Assembly (NCBI RefSeq): GCF_013141775.1
Contig: NZ_WHOB01000059.1
Span: 1 to 64,000, forward strand
Direction of reading: 5' to 3'
Length of the DNA: 64,000 nt
Source of the DNA: Paenibacillus phytohabitans
GTDB taxonomy: Bacteria; Bacillota; Bacilli; Paenibacillales; Paenibacillaceae
Part shown: positions 6,982 to 16,244 of the stretch, one piece after another
Numbering within the stretch: the first letter of the stretch is position 1
Layout: every line of letters starts with the position of its first letter
Notes under the pieces: generated by a model
What the model saw: the letters and a program-made list of their open reading frames with translations, nothing else
Told to the model about the DNA's origin: nothing
Databases searched by the model: none
Program-made: the position numbers and the translations under genes

Positions 6982-9291
6982 TCACTGCTCAAGCCGAACA
7001 GTAACCCGATACTCTCTTCCTGCTTCATAAGGAAGCGTTGCATCCGCCCAGGCCTCTCCATCAACCGTCACCTTCACCGTTCCCCGGCTGATCCGGGCGG
7101 GATTGAGCACATGAATCCGGTATGATGCGGACCGGTATTTCCGTTCCACTATATACTCCGGCCATTCAGCGGGAATGCAGGGGTCGATCACCAGTCCATG
7201 AGCCGTAGCTCTGATTCCAAGCGCATATTCGAGCGTAGTCCAGAGCATCCAGCCTACCGTTCCGGTAGAGACATGATGGCTGGACTTGCCGTAGTTCGGG
7301 GAATCCGCCAGGCCGAAATAATAATTCGGCACAAAAATCGGCACCTGCCCGTTCTGCCCGGGCGGATTGTCCGGGTTCGTCGGCAGCGTCCGGCTGATCG
7401 TCTGCCAGGCTTCGCTTCCCCGGCCGGCGATGCAGTCGGCGAATGCTTTGAACATGGACGCATGGCAATAGACGGAGCCATTCTCGGTAGTGCCCGCCAG
7501 CTTAAGGCTGATCCGTCCCCATTTGGGATTCCAGCCGCTGAACGGCGGCTCCAGCAGCCGGGGGCCGAACGGTGTATCCAGGCTGTCGATCGCAGCCAGG
7601 CATTGCTCCAGCCTCTCTCCACCGGCAATACCGCTCATGATCGCCCAGGTCTGGGTGTTCAGGAACAGCTTGCCCTCTTCATCCTGCGCGGTTCCGAACG
7701 GCGTACCATCATCATCGAATCCGGCCACATACCAGGCTCCGTCCCAGCAGGTGCGGTTAACGGTATCCGCCAGCCGCCCGGCGATAGTATTCAGATGCTC
7801 TGCATTCTCCTTATCGCCAAGCTGCCAGCAGAAGGGAAGTAACGCCTGAATGGCATAGACCAGCGCCATGGTATTCCAGGCGGATTCCCCGCGGCCCAGC
7901 CGCCCCGGTCCGTTAATCGGGTCATTCCAGTCCCCGTCTCCCATCAGGCACAGTCCATGCGCTCCGGTCTCACCGGCCATATAATCCACTGCCAGCAGCA
8001 GGTGCTGATAGATGGTAGCGCTATCAGAAGATCCTTTGAAGCCCACCTGCCGCAACAGCAGCTCCGGATCTCCACACTGGTTCAGCAGTGCCGTCATACA
8101 GATGACCAGCCAGACCGGGCCGTCCGTATGCTTCAGCAGGCACAGATTCTTGGGCGGAGAGCCGTCGGTCATAATCCACTGCTGGATGAAGCCGCTGCGC
8201 TCCTGGCCCTGAAGCACAGAGATCATATACTCTGCCGCCCCGGCAGGATCAACCAGTGCATAGCCGAGGGCATCCTGAAGCTGGTTACGGACCGGGCAAT
8301 AGCTGGACATACGGTTCGTACGGGTCTGCATGACGATCTGTTTTTTGAGCCAGATATTCATGAATGCATTCACATCCGAGTCCGGTGTCTCCACCCGGAA
8401 CATGCCGGTGATCCCCTCCCAGTAGTCCTCAGTTTCCTGGAGCAGAACAGCATACCCCTTGGCTGACAGCTCCGCCTTGCTGCTGCGGATCTCTTCCAGG
8501 GAAGAGGTGCAGCCCACTACAAAATGACGCACTGCCTGTTCACCCGGCTGAAGAGTCATGGTCTGCTGGAGGGCTCCAAGCGGATTCTCCGCTTCTGCCT
8601 GCCGGCCCGAACAGCGCCCCTTCTGCACGGCTGCCGGAAGCTCGTAAATATCGTCGCCCCCGAAGAATGTGCGCTGGCTGCAATCATAGGAATCCGCCGG
8701 ATAATCCGGGTACACGTACACCACGTTGGGATGGTCGTCGCACCCGGCCTTCTGCCCGTAAGTAACGTGATACGGGAAGGAATAGGAGGACAAGATTTGC
8801 GATTCCTGATCGAACTGGCATTTGCTGCCCATCACACCCCCATTCTCCAGCGAGAACGCGGTGAACAGCGATAGGCTCCTCGGCTTAACGCCCGTATTCG
8901 TAAGCGTTACTGTCCAGATCTCCTGCTGACCCGCGCGGGGTACAAAAACATGAATAGAGGACGCAATCTCCTGTGATACAGAGCGGATTTCGGTACTCCC
9001 CAAGCTATGAATACACTCATACGCCTCCGGCTCGGTCTTCAGCGGCTGATAGAGCGGCGACCAGGCTTCCCCCGTTTCCTGATCCTTCAGATAAATGTAG
9101 CGGAAGCCTCTGCTGATCGTTCGGTTATGGGGCTGAAATGCAATACTGTCCCCCTGTCCCGTCTGGGATACCTCCATATAATAAGTATCGTTAAACAAAT
9201 AGTTGAACCATCTTGCCGGTGTCTGGGGAGTGGTAATGACATACTCTCTCCCCTGGTTCCGGAAATACCCGTAAGCACCGTTTGTGTTCAA
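6982..9291 (-). CDS. GH94-family glycoside phosphorylase
   Basis: A 769-residue protein of the cellobiose/chitobiose phosphorylase family, which splits beta-linked disaccharides with phosphate to give a sugar 1-phosphate. An N-terminal beta-sandwich begins with NGAYGYF and a TPARWFNYLFND segment. The catalytic alpha6/alpha6 barrel contains GDGDWND at 451-457, the motif with the general acid Asp. It starts at a TTG with a modest AAAGGTG site. It lies 79 bases upstream of uidA in the same operon. The true substrate (cellobiose, cellobionate, a glucuronide) cannot be decided by eye. Confidence 0.82.
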   Translation of the reverse strand: MNTNGAYGYFRNQGREYVITTPQTPARWFNYLFNDTYYMEVSQTGQGDSIAFQPHNRTISRGFRYIYLKDQETGEAWSPLYQPLKTEPEAYECIHSLGSTEIRSVSQEIASSIHVFVPRAGQQEIWTVTLTNTGVKPRSLSLFTAFSLENGGVMGSKCQFDQESQILSSYSFPYHVTYGQKAGCDDHPNVVYVYPDYPADSYDCSQRTFFGGDDIYELPAAVQKGRCSGRQAEAENPLGALQQTMTLQPGEQAVRHFVVGCTSSLEEIRSSKAELSAKGYAVLLQETEDYWEGITGMFRVETPDSDVNAFMNIWLKKQIVMQTRTNRMSSYCPVRNQLQDALGYALVDPAGAAEYMISVLQGQERSGFIQQWIMTDGSPPKNLCLLKHTDGPVWLVICMTALLNQCGDPELLLRQVGFKGSSDSATIYQHLLLAVDYMAGETGAHGLCLMGDGDWNDPINGPGRLGRGESAWNTMALVYAIQALLPFCWQLGDKENAEHLNTIAGRLADTVNRTCWDGAWYVAGFDDDGTPFGTAQDEEGKLFLNTQTWAIMSGIAGGERLEQCLAAIDSLDTPFGPRLLEPPFSGWNPKWGRISLKLAGTTENGSVYCHASMFKAFADCIAGRGSEAWQTISRTLPTNPDNPPGQNGQVPIFVPNYYFGLADSPNYGKSSHHVSTGTVGWMLWTTLEYALGIRATAHGLVIDPCIPAEWPEYIVERKYRSASYRIHVLNPARISRGTVKVTVDGEAWADATLPYEAGREYRVTVRLEQ

Positions 9292-9356
9292 ATGAATTAC
9301 ACACCTTTCCTGTTCTCCTTAAGCTCCTGCTGCTTTTCCCTACACAACACAAACTG

Positions 9357-11648
9357 CTATTCCACCAGATTGGTCCGGTACTGTCCCGGAGTAATCCCTT
9401 CCATCTTACGGAAATAACGGATGAAATTTGCCGGATTATTGTATTTCAGTTTCATTGCGATCTCGGTGATCGTCAGATCGGTATCCTTAAGCCATCTTTT
9501 GGCCACGGTAAGCCGGTATTGCGCCAGATAATCGGTGAAGCTGGTCCCTGTCTCCTGACGGAACACACGGCTGATATACTGCGGATGATAATTCAGCCTG
9601 GCTGAGCATTTCTCCAGCGTCAGATCTGTGTCGAAGGCTTCAGCAATCAGCTGCTTCACCTCTTCTGAGATACTGTTGAACTGCGTCTCCTGCCGCTCTT
9701 TCAGCAGCCCGATAGCCGGCGAAACAATGACCTTTCCGAACCAGGCTTCTATATCACCGGGACTATGCATGGCAAGCAGCTCCTCGAACAGGGAATCCTC
9801 CCCTGCCCTCAGCAGGTGGTGGGAGATGCCTGCGTCCTGCAGCAGGCGGATCAGATCCATCAGCAGTCGGACCAGCGACATCTGATATTCCTGATGATCG
9901 GATTCCTCGCTTGCGAGCGCATTCATCACCAGGGACAGGAGTTCTTCTGCACGGCCGCTGTCATGTGATTTAATCGCTTCGCACAGCTCATCGGCGATTT
10001 TCTTAGGATAGACAATTTCCTTACGGCTTGCCGGCTGCACATCTTCAATGAACAGAATGACCTCTTCCCCGAGACGGGCCCGGTACTTCAGTGCATTCTC
10101 CCCTTCTTCATACCCCCGGCCCACTTCAGGCCAGGCTGTACAGGAGCGGCTGATACCGATGCTGGTCTGCAGCTCCAGGTAACGTTTCACGGAAGCCTGT
10201 ACTTCAGCAGCCCTGGCATACACGGATTCCTTGAAGGCTTCTTCGGACTGCGTACTCGTGCCGGTCAGAATCACCACGGACTCCCGGATGACAATCGGCG
10301 GAAGGCGGTCCCCTTCCGGGACCACCTCCAGCGCGATATTGCTGATGGCAAACAGCAGCAGATCGCGGTCCTGCTCCGTAAACCGGCAGCTGTCCAGCCG
10401 GTCTATCTGCACAAGCAGCACCCGCATGACTGTCCACTGGCTGGTGTGCCCGTAACCATAGTCCATGAGCCGCTCCTGAATACCCTGGGATCGCGCTTCA
10501 CCCAGCATCATTTTGCGGACCAGAAACTCCGCCAGCTGCTGCTGCTGTCCTGCAAGCTCAAACTGCAGCTTGGTCTGATCCGAGAGAATGCCCTGTATCC
10601 GGTCGGAGATGGCGATGAACTCATCCTTTCGGGGCCTCTGCTCCTTGTCAGGCAGCAAGGACGAGTAGATATGCCGCACGGGACTGTACATCCGGCGTGA
10701 CCCGACCAGAGCCGTAAGCACCGTCGCTGCAAGCACACAGAGGCTAATCAGGATCGAGGTCCTGCCAATGGCAGTAGCCTGACGGGTAACCGCCTGGGTT
10801 GGAACGACCGATACATACGTCCAGCCGTTATAAGCTGACTTCCGGTAAGAGATGGAGGCTTTGCTCCCATCCGCTATGCCATTGAACACACCGGCGGTAT
10901 CTTCCTTGTCCCGGATTGCAGCGATATAAGCTTCGGCTGACAGATCCTTATCCAGCAGGGAAGGGTTGGAATGGCTAATCGCCCGGCCATCCTCATCCAG
11001 TATGAATACGCTGCCCATGCCCGGCTCATTGGCGATCAGATCGTTCAGCTGCTGGGAGGACAGCACCACCGCGATCATGCCCCGGGGTCTGCTCGAATTA
11101 ATCGGCCATTTCTTGATATTAATGACGGCGTGGTTCAGTTCAACCATGCCGTCGGCCCCCTGGATGCTGGCTGAATTGCCGCTGATCCACACCGATCCGT
11201 TAGGCATTCCGGCGAACGGCCGCAGCTTCTCCTTCAGACCCGGCTGGCTGTAAGCATCCATGCCGGAATTGGTAATCAGCCAGTCCTGTTCCAGACTGAA
11301 CAAATAGACATCCTTAATCCCTAGCTCGAACGTCTGGATCGAGGAGAGATTTTTATACAGCTCATGGATCATTTCCATATCTTGTATGCCGAGCTTAGTC
11401 GCAATTGCATTGGTCACTGTCGGCAGACCCAGAAGCTGCGTGGTGGAGAAATCAATCATTTTAAGCGTCTGCTCCACCCGCAGCTGGCTCTGCCGGAGTA
11501 CCTGGGAGTTGCGTTCTTCAACCTGCTGAAGCACCGACTGCGAGGAGTAGTGATAGGAATACCACCCTAAGATCAGCACCGGAAAAGCACCGATTACCAA
11601 GGTAAGAATGATTAATTTCAATAAATAACTGGATATCCGTATTCGCAT
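9357..11648 (-). CDS. Membrane-anchored AraC-family regulator with extracellular sensor
   Basis: A 763-residue one-component regulator. A transmembrane helix at about 12-34, an extracellular Cache-like region (35-295) and a second helix at about 297-318 precede a YesN-like middle part and a C-terminal AraC HTH (about 660-763, with TITEIAMKLKYNNPANFIRYFRK). It has no kinase or receiver domain, so signal and DNA binding sit in one chain. It lies between the binding-protein and GH94 genes and probably activates this sugar-use cluster. Confidence 0.85.
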   Translation of the reverse strand: MRIRISSYLLKLIILTLVIGAFPVLILGWYSYHYSSQSVLQQVEERNSQVLRQSQLRVEQTLKMIDFSTTQLLGLPTVTNAIATKLGIQDMEMIHELYKNLSSIQTFELGIKDVYLFSLEQDWLITNSGMDAYSQPGLKEKLRPFAGMPNGSVWISGNSASIQGADGMVELNHAVINIKKWPINSSRPRGMIAVVLSSQQLNDLIANEPGMGSVFILDEDGRAISHSNPSLLDKDLSAEAYIAAIRDKEDTAGVFNGIADGSKASISYRKSAYNGWTYVSVVPTQAVTRQATAIGRTSILISLCVLAATVLTALVGSRRMYSPVRHIYSSLLPDKEQRPRKDEFIAISDRIQGILSDQTKLQFELAGQQQQLAEFLVRKMMLGEARSQGIQERLMDYGYGHTSQWTVMRVLLVQIDRLDSCRFTEQDRDLLLFAISNIALEVVPEGDRLPPIVIRESVVILTGTSTQSEEAFKESVYARAAEVQASVKRYLELQTSIGISRSCTAWPEVGRGYEEGENALKYRARLGEEVILFIEDVQPASRKEIVYPKKIADELCEAIKSHDSGRAEELLSLVMNALASEESDHQEYQMSLVRLLMDLIRLLQDAGISHHLLRAGEDSLFEELLAMHSPGDIEAWFGKVIVSPAIGLLKERQETQFNSISEEVKQLIAEAFDTDLTLEKCSARLNYHPQYISRVFRQETGTSFTDYLAQYRLTVAKRWLKDTDLTITEIAMKLKYNNPANFIRYFRKMEGITPGQYRTNLVE

Positions 11649-11711
11649 GAATCCCTACCCCCGCAATCGTATGTTGCTTTTATTCTAGCATATGGGGTTT
11701 CTCAGGCACGC

Positions 11712-13244
11712 TTATTGCGCATTCGCTTTGTTGTACGCCGCAGTATATTCTTCAATCACCTTCGCGCCGCCGTCCTGCTCCCATTTCGCAACAGCCTGAT
11801 TCCACCCGTTCTCGTCCAGATCCCCCATGATAAAGCGGACGCGGGCATCATCAATAATTTTGCTAAGCTCCGAGCCCCGTTCGCTGTAGGTATCGGAAAT
11901 GAAAGGCTGAACCGGGTTGACCACGGCGATTTCCGCATTCTTTTTCCACATCTCATCACGCAGATGCACCAGCGGATTACCATAGGTCACCACTTTATCC
12001 CTTAGGACAGCCAGCTGGGAGGAGTCGCCCATGCCGTATTCAGCCAGCAGCTTGGAGTCTGTGGTCTTGACGTAATTCCCGTTATCCAGCGTGAACTGGC
12101 GTCCTTCCAGCCCGTTGACCAGCATATTCTGCATATCCTCATCCGACACTTTGTCAAAAAAGTTCAGGACCGCCTTGAGATCTTCCTCTGTCTTCACCGA
12201 AGTCTTGGGAATCATGAAGATGCCGTATGAGCCTGAACCGCCGGGACTGCGGAGTCCTTCCGGACCTTCCAGCGCGTTGACCATCGTAATCGAACCGGCT
12301 GGCGTAACCTTCTTCACACTCTCTTCAATGCCGTTGGCATCATTCAGATTCGCAATCCACGAGCCTGCTTTGCCTGCGTTAATCATCTGCTTGCCGTCTT
12401 TCACCACAGCGAAATCCAGGTTGATGAGCTTCTCATCATACAGCTTCTTGTAGAACTCCATCGTTTCCAAAAAGGCAGGGGACAGATGAGCCGGACTCGC
12501 CTTCCCGTCCTTGATCTCCCAGTCCGCCGGACCGCCCATCCAGGTCAGCATAGCCCGCCAGCCCGCTGCCACCTGCTGCTCAGCCAGGCCGATCGTATCG
12601 GCTTTGCCGTTCTGATCCGGATCCTCCTTCACGAATGCCTGCAGCACTTTATAGAAATCATCGACCGTCTTCGGCTCCTGCAGCCCGAGATTCTCCAGCC
12701 AGTCCTTGCGCAGCATCAGGCCGTCACGCGCCAGATCCCGTTCGCGGTAGATCCCGTACACTTTTCCGTCAATGGAAATAGCATTCAAGGCTACTTCGTT
12801 CATCCGGCTTAAGTTGGGATAATCCTTCAGGAAAGGACCCAGCTCCCAGAACATGCCGGAGCGTACCGAATTGACAATGTAGGGCAGCTTCTGGTCGAGC
12901 ACAAGCACGGTGCTGGGCAGCTCGCCCGAAGCGATGGTGGCGCTGAGTTTATCCGAATAGGTGGTCGAAGGGACCCAGGTGATTTTGAGATCGGTATTCG
13001 TGCGCTCCTCCAGCTGCTTGTAAATCTCACCTTCCGGGTCCATCGGCTCCGGATTGTAGCTGGTCAGCATCATGGACATTTTGTAGGGTCCGGCAGGTGA
13101 TGCGGTTCCGTCTGCGCCTTGAACGGCATTCTCTTCATTCTTGCTGTTACTGCCGCAGCCGGCTAATGCACCCAGCACCAGAGCTGCCGAGAATGTCGTC
13201 AGCGCCAGTCTTTTAAAGCCTTTTGCCCCTTTGGTTGTTTGCAT
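11712..13244 (-). CDS. ABC sugar-binding lipoprotein (LipO/CUT1 type)
   Basis: A 510-residue extracellular solute-binding protein. The signal peptide ends in a lipobox with Cys30 (GALAGCGSN), so it is anchored to the outer face of the membrane. Its length and the GEIYKQLEERTN and GLMLRKDWLENLGL motifs fit the large LipO-like group that serves LplB/LplC permeases. The partner permeases lie upstream at 14285-16146, separated by about 1 kb of repeats, which is unusual for this gene trio. The ligand is probably an oligosaccharide, judging from the downstream GH94 and uidA genes. Confidence 0.88.
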   Translation of the reverse strand: MQTTKGAKGFKRLALTTFSAALVLGALAGCGSNSKNEENAVQGADGTASPAGPYKMSMMLTSYNPEPMDPEGEIYKQLEERTNTDLKITWVPSTTYSDKLSATIASGELPSTVLVLDQKLPYIVNSVRSGMFWELGPFLKDYPNLSRMNEVALNAISIDGKVYGIYRERDLARDGLMLRKDWLENLGLQEPKTVDDFYKVLQAFVKEDPDQNGKADTIGLAEQQVAAGWRAMLTWMGGPADWEIKDGKASPAHLSPAFLETMEFYKKLYDEKLINLDFAVVKDGKQMINAGKAGSWIANLNDANGIEESVKKVTPAGSITMVNALEGPEGLRSPGGSGSYGIFMIPKTSVKTEEDLKAVLNFFDKVSDEDMQNMLVNGLEGRQFTLDNGNYVKTTDSKLLAEYGMGDSSQLAVLRDKVVTYGNPLVHLRDEMWKKNAEIAVVNPVQPFISDTYSERGSELSKIIDDARVRFIMGDLDENGWNQAVAKWEQDGGAKVIEEYTAAYNKANAQ

Positions 13245-13333
13245 GATTGATGTTCCTTCCTTAATATGAGGTGTGGTGGTGTAATGCGTCGAACTTAGAA
13301 TTTTGTAAAAGGACTGGTCGCGGCTGCAGGGAA

Positions 13334-13453
13334 TGTTTGGACTTCCGGCCGCTGTTAGGTTTGGATTTCCTGATTTTATACCGCTGGCTGCGGTTGAAAT
13401 CCAAACCTAAAGGCGGACGCTACCGCTCCTACAGTTCCAAACTTCCCCTCCGC
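13334..13453 (+). repeat. Structured intergenic repeat, family I, copy 2
   Basis: Runs from GTTTGGACTTCCGGCCGCTG to CAGTTCCAAACTTCCCCTCCGC. A perfect 15-base stem (13355-13369 TTAGGTTTGGATTTC with 13396-13410 GAAATCCAAACCTAA) encloses a smaller hairpin, ACCGC-TGGCT-GCGGT. Confidence 0.75.
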
Positions 13454-13560
13454 ACTCCTGCCTTTTTATTATTTTCTCATGTTCTCCTTATTTGGGTGTG
13501 TGATAGCAATTTCAAGTGCAGGGCCGGAGCTGCAGGGAATGTTTGGTCCTCCGGCCGCTG
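13390..13560 (+). repeat. 171-base direct repeat, first copy
   Basis: This 171-base segment recurs at 13669-13839 with about six differences. It joins the right half of one family I element to the left end of the next, so an internal piece of the repeat cluster has been duplicated in tandem. Confidence 0.85.
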
Positions 13561-13627
13561 TTCGCGGTGGGAATCCGCAGACAAAGGCGGACGCTGATGC
13601 TCCTACAGTTCCAAAATTCTCCTCCGC
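13541..13627 (+). repeat. Structured intergenic repeat, family I, copy 3 (left arm deleted)
   Basis: Starts GTTTGGTCCTCCGGCCGCTG and passes straight to TTCGCGGTGGGAATCCGCAGAC, lacking the left stem present in the copy at 13821. The deletion joins two CCGCT motifs, as expected for slippage between short direct repeats. Confidence 0.7.
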
Positions 13628-13668
13628 CACTTTTCCCTGTCTGTATGTTTTCAAGTTCAATCTATATA

Positions 13669-13839
13669 GCGGTTGAAATCCAAACCTAAAGGCGGACGCT
13701 ACCGCTCCTACAGTTCCAAACTTCCCCTCCGCACTCCTGCCTTTTATTATTTTCTCATGTTCTCCTTATTTGGGTGTTGTGATAGCAATTTCAAGTGCAG
13801 GGCCATAGCTGCAAGGAATGTTTGGCCCTCCGGCCGCTG
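13669..13839 (+). repeat. 171-base direct repeat, second copy
   Basis: The partner of 13390-13560, about 97 percent identical by direct reading. Differences are one T fewer in a T run, one inserted T, and four or so substitutions. Confidence 0.85.
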
Positions 13840-13900
13840 CCCGTCTGCAGATTCCCTGAATTGTACCGCTCTTCGCGGTGGGAATCCGCAGACTGATGAG
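13821..13900 (+). repeat. Structured intergenic repeat, family I, copy 4
   Basis: GTCTGCAGATTCC (13843-13855) pairs with GGAATCCGCAGAC (13881-13893) at 12 of 13 positions around the inner hairpin ACCGC-TCTTC-GCGGT. The distal CTCCTACAGTTCCAAA end is degenerate here. Confidence 0.7.
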
Positions 13901-13929
13901 GCTTCCGTAGCGATCCGGTAACTCTCCAG

Positions 13930-14109
13930 AAATCTTGCACATAATACAACATTCCCCTCACGAAATCGGTCAAAATCCAAAATTGTTGTACAAAATACAG
14001 GATTTCACCTTTTCCAAGCGGCTTTGCCGGATTATTATTGTATTTCGTACAACAATCGTCCCAAACACCTGGCTATCCGTGAATCAAAGTTGTACAACGT
14101 ACAACATTT
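13930..14109 (+). repeat. Structured intergenic repeat, family II, copy 1
   Basis: A 180-base element rich in TTGTTGTAC/GTACAACAA motifs. ATTGTTGTACAAAATACA (13982-13999) pairs with TGTATTTCGTACAACAAT (14039-14056) at 17 of 18 positions. It aligns along its whole length with the reverse complement of 58075-58253. No gene is seen in 13245-14284, which is filled by repeats. Confidence 0.7.
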
Positions 14110-14284
14110 CTCTCTACACTGCCTCCTAAGAGGACTCAAATCAGCCGGTAACGCATCAAGTGTACTGAATTTCCGTGCTGCCAGTATCACAGCGACTGAC
14201 CGGTAACGTGTATTGTTATTGTCCAGCTCACCGGCGGCTTCAAACTCCCCCTCCGCACTCCTGCCCTTCATGAACCTTCAGACC

Positions 14285-15166
14285 TCAGCCCTTAACCGAT
14301 CCCAGCAAAGCGCCTTTGGCGAAATGCTTCTGCAGGAACGGGTATACGATCAGAATCGGAATCGTGGAGACTACGATGACCGCCATTTTGACAGCCTGGT
14401 CCGGAGGCACAAAGTTACTCTCCAGCGAAGACGTATCTCCCAGACTGCCGCCCTGGGACAGCATGACAATCTGCCGCAGCAGCACCTGAATCGGCCACTT
14501 GGTTGAATCGTTAATATAGAGAATGGAGCTGAAGTAAGTATTCCAGTGGCCTACGGCATAGAACAGCGAGAACGTAGCCAGCACCGGCAGGGACAAAGGT
14601 ATGACAATCCGCACCAGAATGCCGGGATCGCTGGCACCGTCGATTTTGGCCGATTCCTCCAGATCCGGCGGAAGCTGCTGGAAGAAGCTGCGGACAATAA
14701 TCAGGTTGAAGGCACTGATGGCACCCGGCAGCAGCAGCGACCAGTACGTATCCAGCATGCCCAGCTCCTTGACGACCAGGAAGGTCGGGATCATCCCGCC
14801 GCTGAACAGCATGGTGAAGATGACCATGAGCTGGATCGGTGAGCGGTAATCCATATCCCTGCGGGATAACGGATAGGCCATCAGGCAGGTCAGTGTAATG
14901 TTGATCAACGTACCTGCGACTGTGATGAAGATGGTTACTCCCAAGCTTCGCATCAGCGTATTGGTGGAGAAGATATAGTTGTACGCCTCCAGTGAAAACT
15001 CTGTAGGGAAGAGAATAAAACCTTTCTCCAGCAGCTCCCGCTGCGTTGCGAATGAACCGGCCACCACATAAATGAACGGAACAATAGTAATGAGCGCAAT
15101 GACTGCCAGCACGATGATATTCAACAGATCAAACAGGCGGCTCGGCCATGATGTTTCTTTTACCAC
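14285..15166 (-). CDS. ABC sugar permease, LplC/MalG-like
   Basis: A 293-residue inner-membrane permease with about six transmembrane helices. Near residue 195 it carries an EAA loop variant (DLEESAKIDGASDPGILVRI) that contacts the ATPase. It starts at GTG 15166, seven bases after AAGGAGG, and lies 26 bases downstream of its partner permease. It pairs with the 15193-16146 permease and, across the repeat region, with the binding protein at 11712. It probably imports an oligosaccharide. Confidence 0.9.
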   Translation of the reverse strand: MVKETSWPSRLFDLLNIIVLAVIALITIVPFIYVVAGSFATQRELLEKGFILFPTEFSLEAYNYIFSTNTLMRSLGVTIFITVAGTLINITLTCLMAYPLSRRDMDYRSPIQLMVIFTMLFSGGMIPTFLVVKELGMLDTYWSLLLPGAISAFNLIIVRSFFQQLPPDLEESAKIDGASDPGILVRIVIPLSLPVLATFSLFYAVGHWNTYFSSILYINDSTKWPIQVLLRQIVMLSQGGSLGDTSSLESNFVPPDQAVKMAVIVVSTIPILIVYPFLQKHFAKGALLGSVKG

Positions 15167-15192
15167 AATTCTACCTCCTTTCGCTGTTTATC

Positions 15193-16146
15193 CTAGAGAA
15201 TTCCTTCCTCACCGAACCGTTTGGCCAGGAAGTTGGAGCCGAAGACCAGCACAAGCCCGACTACAGACTTGAACAATCCGACGGCAGTACTGTAGCTGTA
15301 CTCTCCCTGCGAGATCCCCGTGGTATACACATAGGTATCGAAGACTTCGCCAACCTCCCGGTTGAGCGGATTCAGCATCAGGAAAATCTGTTCAAACCCC
15401 GTATCGAGGAAATTGCCCAGCCGCAGGATCAGCAGAATCACAATGGTCGAGCGGATCGCCGGAAGTGTAATATGCCATAGCTGGCGCATCCGCCCGGCTC
15501 CGTCTATTTTGGCAGCTTCGTAGAGCTGCGTGTCTACACCAGCCAGCGCCGCCAGGAAGATGATCGTTCCCCAGCCCGTTTCCTTCCACATAACTTCACC
15601 GGTGATGAAGGTCCGGAACCAGCCGGGACTAAGCAGGAACTGGATTTTCTCGCCCCCTACAGAGGCAATCGCTTCATTGACCAGCCCTCCCTCGGTTGTG
15701 AAGAACAGGTAGGCAATGGAGACGATAACCACCCAGGACATGAAGTGGGGGATATAGACCAGGGTCTGAATTGTCTTCTTGTACGTCTGCGATCTTAATT
15801 CATTCAGCATCAGTGCCAGCACAATCGGCAGCGGAAAAAAGAACAGAATATTGTAGGCCGCCAGCACGAACGTATTCTTCAGCAGCTTCCAGAACAGCGG
15901 GTCCCCGAAAAAGCGGTCAAAATGCTTCATCCCCACCCATTCGCTGTCGACAAACCCCAGGAAGGGCTGATAGTTCTTGAAGGCCAGCAGGATCCCATAC
16001 ATCGGTACATATTTAAAAGTGATAAAATACAGCAGTCCCGGCAGCAGCATGATATACAGCCAGCGGTTGCGGGCCAGACGCTTCAGCTTCTGCCTGCGGA
16101 ATACAGCAGACATTGACGGCTTCGAAGCCGCTAATGGATTTCCCAT
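15193..16146 (-). CDS. ABC sugar permease, LplB/MalF-like
   Basis: A 317-residue inner-membrane permease. The N-terminal KRLARNRWLYIMLLPGLLYF helix and the LLAFKNYQPFLG segment are typical of LplB. The EAA loop reads QLYEAAKIDGAGRMRQLWHI. It is the first of the permease pair. Upstream, at 16147-16387, a family I repeat separates it from the GH5 gene. No ATPase gene accompanies it. Confidence 0.9.
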   Translation of the reverse strand: MGNPLAASKPSMSAVFRRQKLKRLARNRWLYIMLLPGLLYFITFKYVPMYGILLAFKNYQPFLGFVDSEWVGMKHFDRFFGDPLFWKLLKNTFVLAAYNILFFFPLPIVLALMLNELRSQTYKKTIQTLVYIPHFMSWVVIVSIAYLFFTTEGGLVNEAIASVGGEKIQFLLSPGWFRTFITGEVMWKETGWGTIIFLAALAGVDTQLYEAAKIDGAGRMRQLWHITLPAIRSTIVILLILRLGNFLDTGFEQIFLMLNPLNREVGEVFDTYVYTTGISQGEYSYSTAVGLFKSVVGLVLVFGSNFLAKRFGEEGIL

Positions 16147-16244
16147 GTTCCTTCCCCATTTCCGGCACCCTTGGATCAGTTATTTATGTTTATATAAGTG
16201 CACTTAAGATTTGAACTTGAAGCTTCATCGTCACTGCGGTGAAC

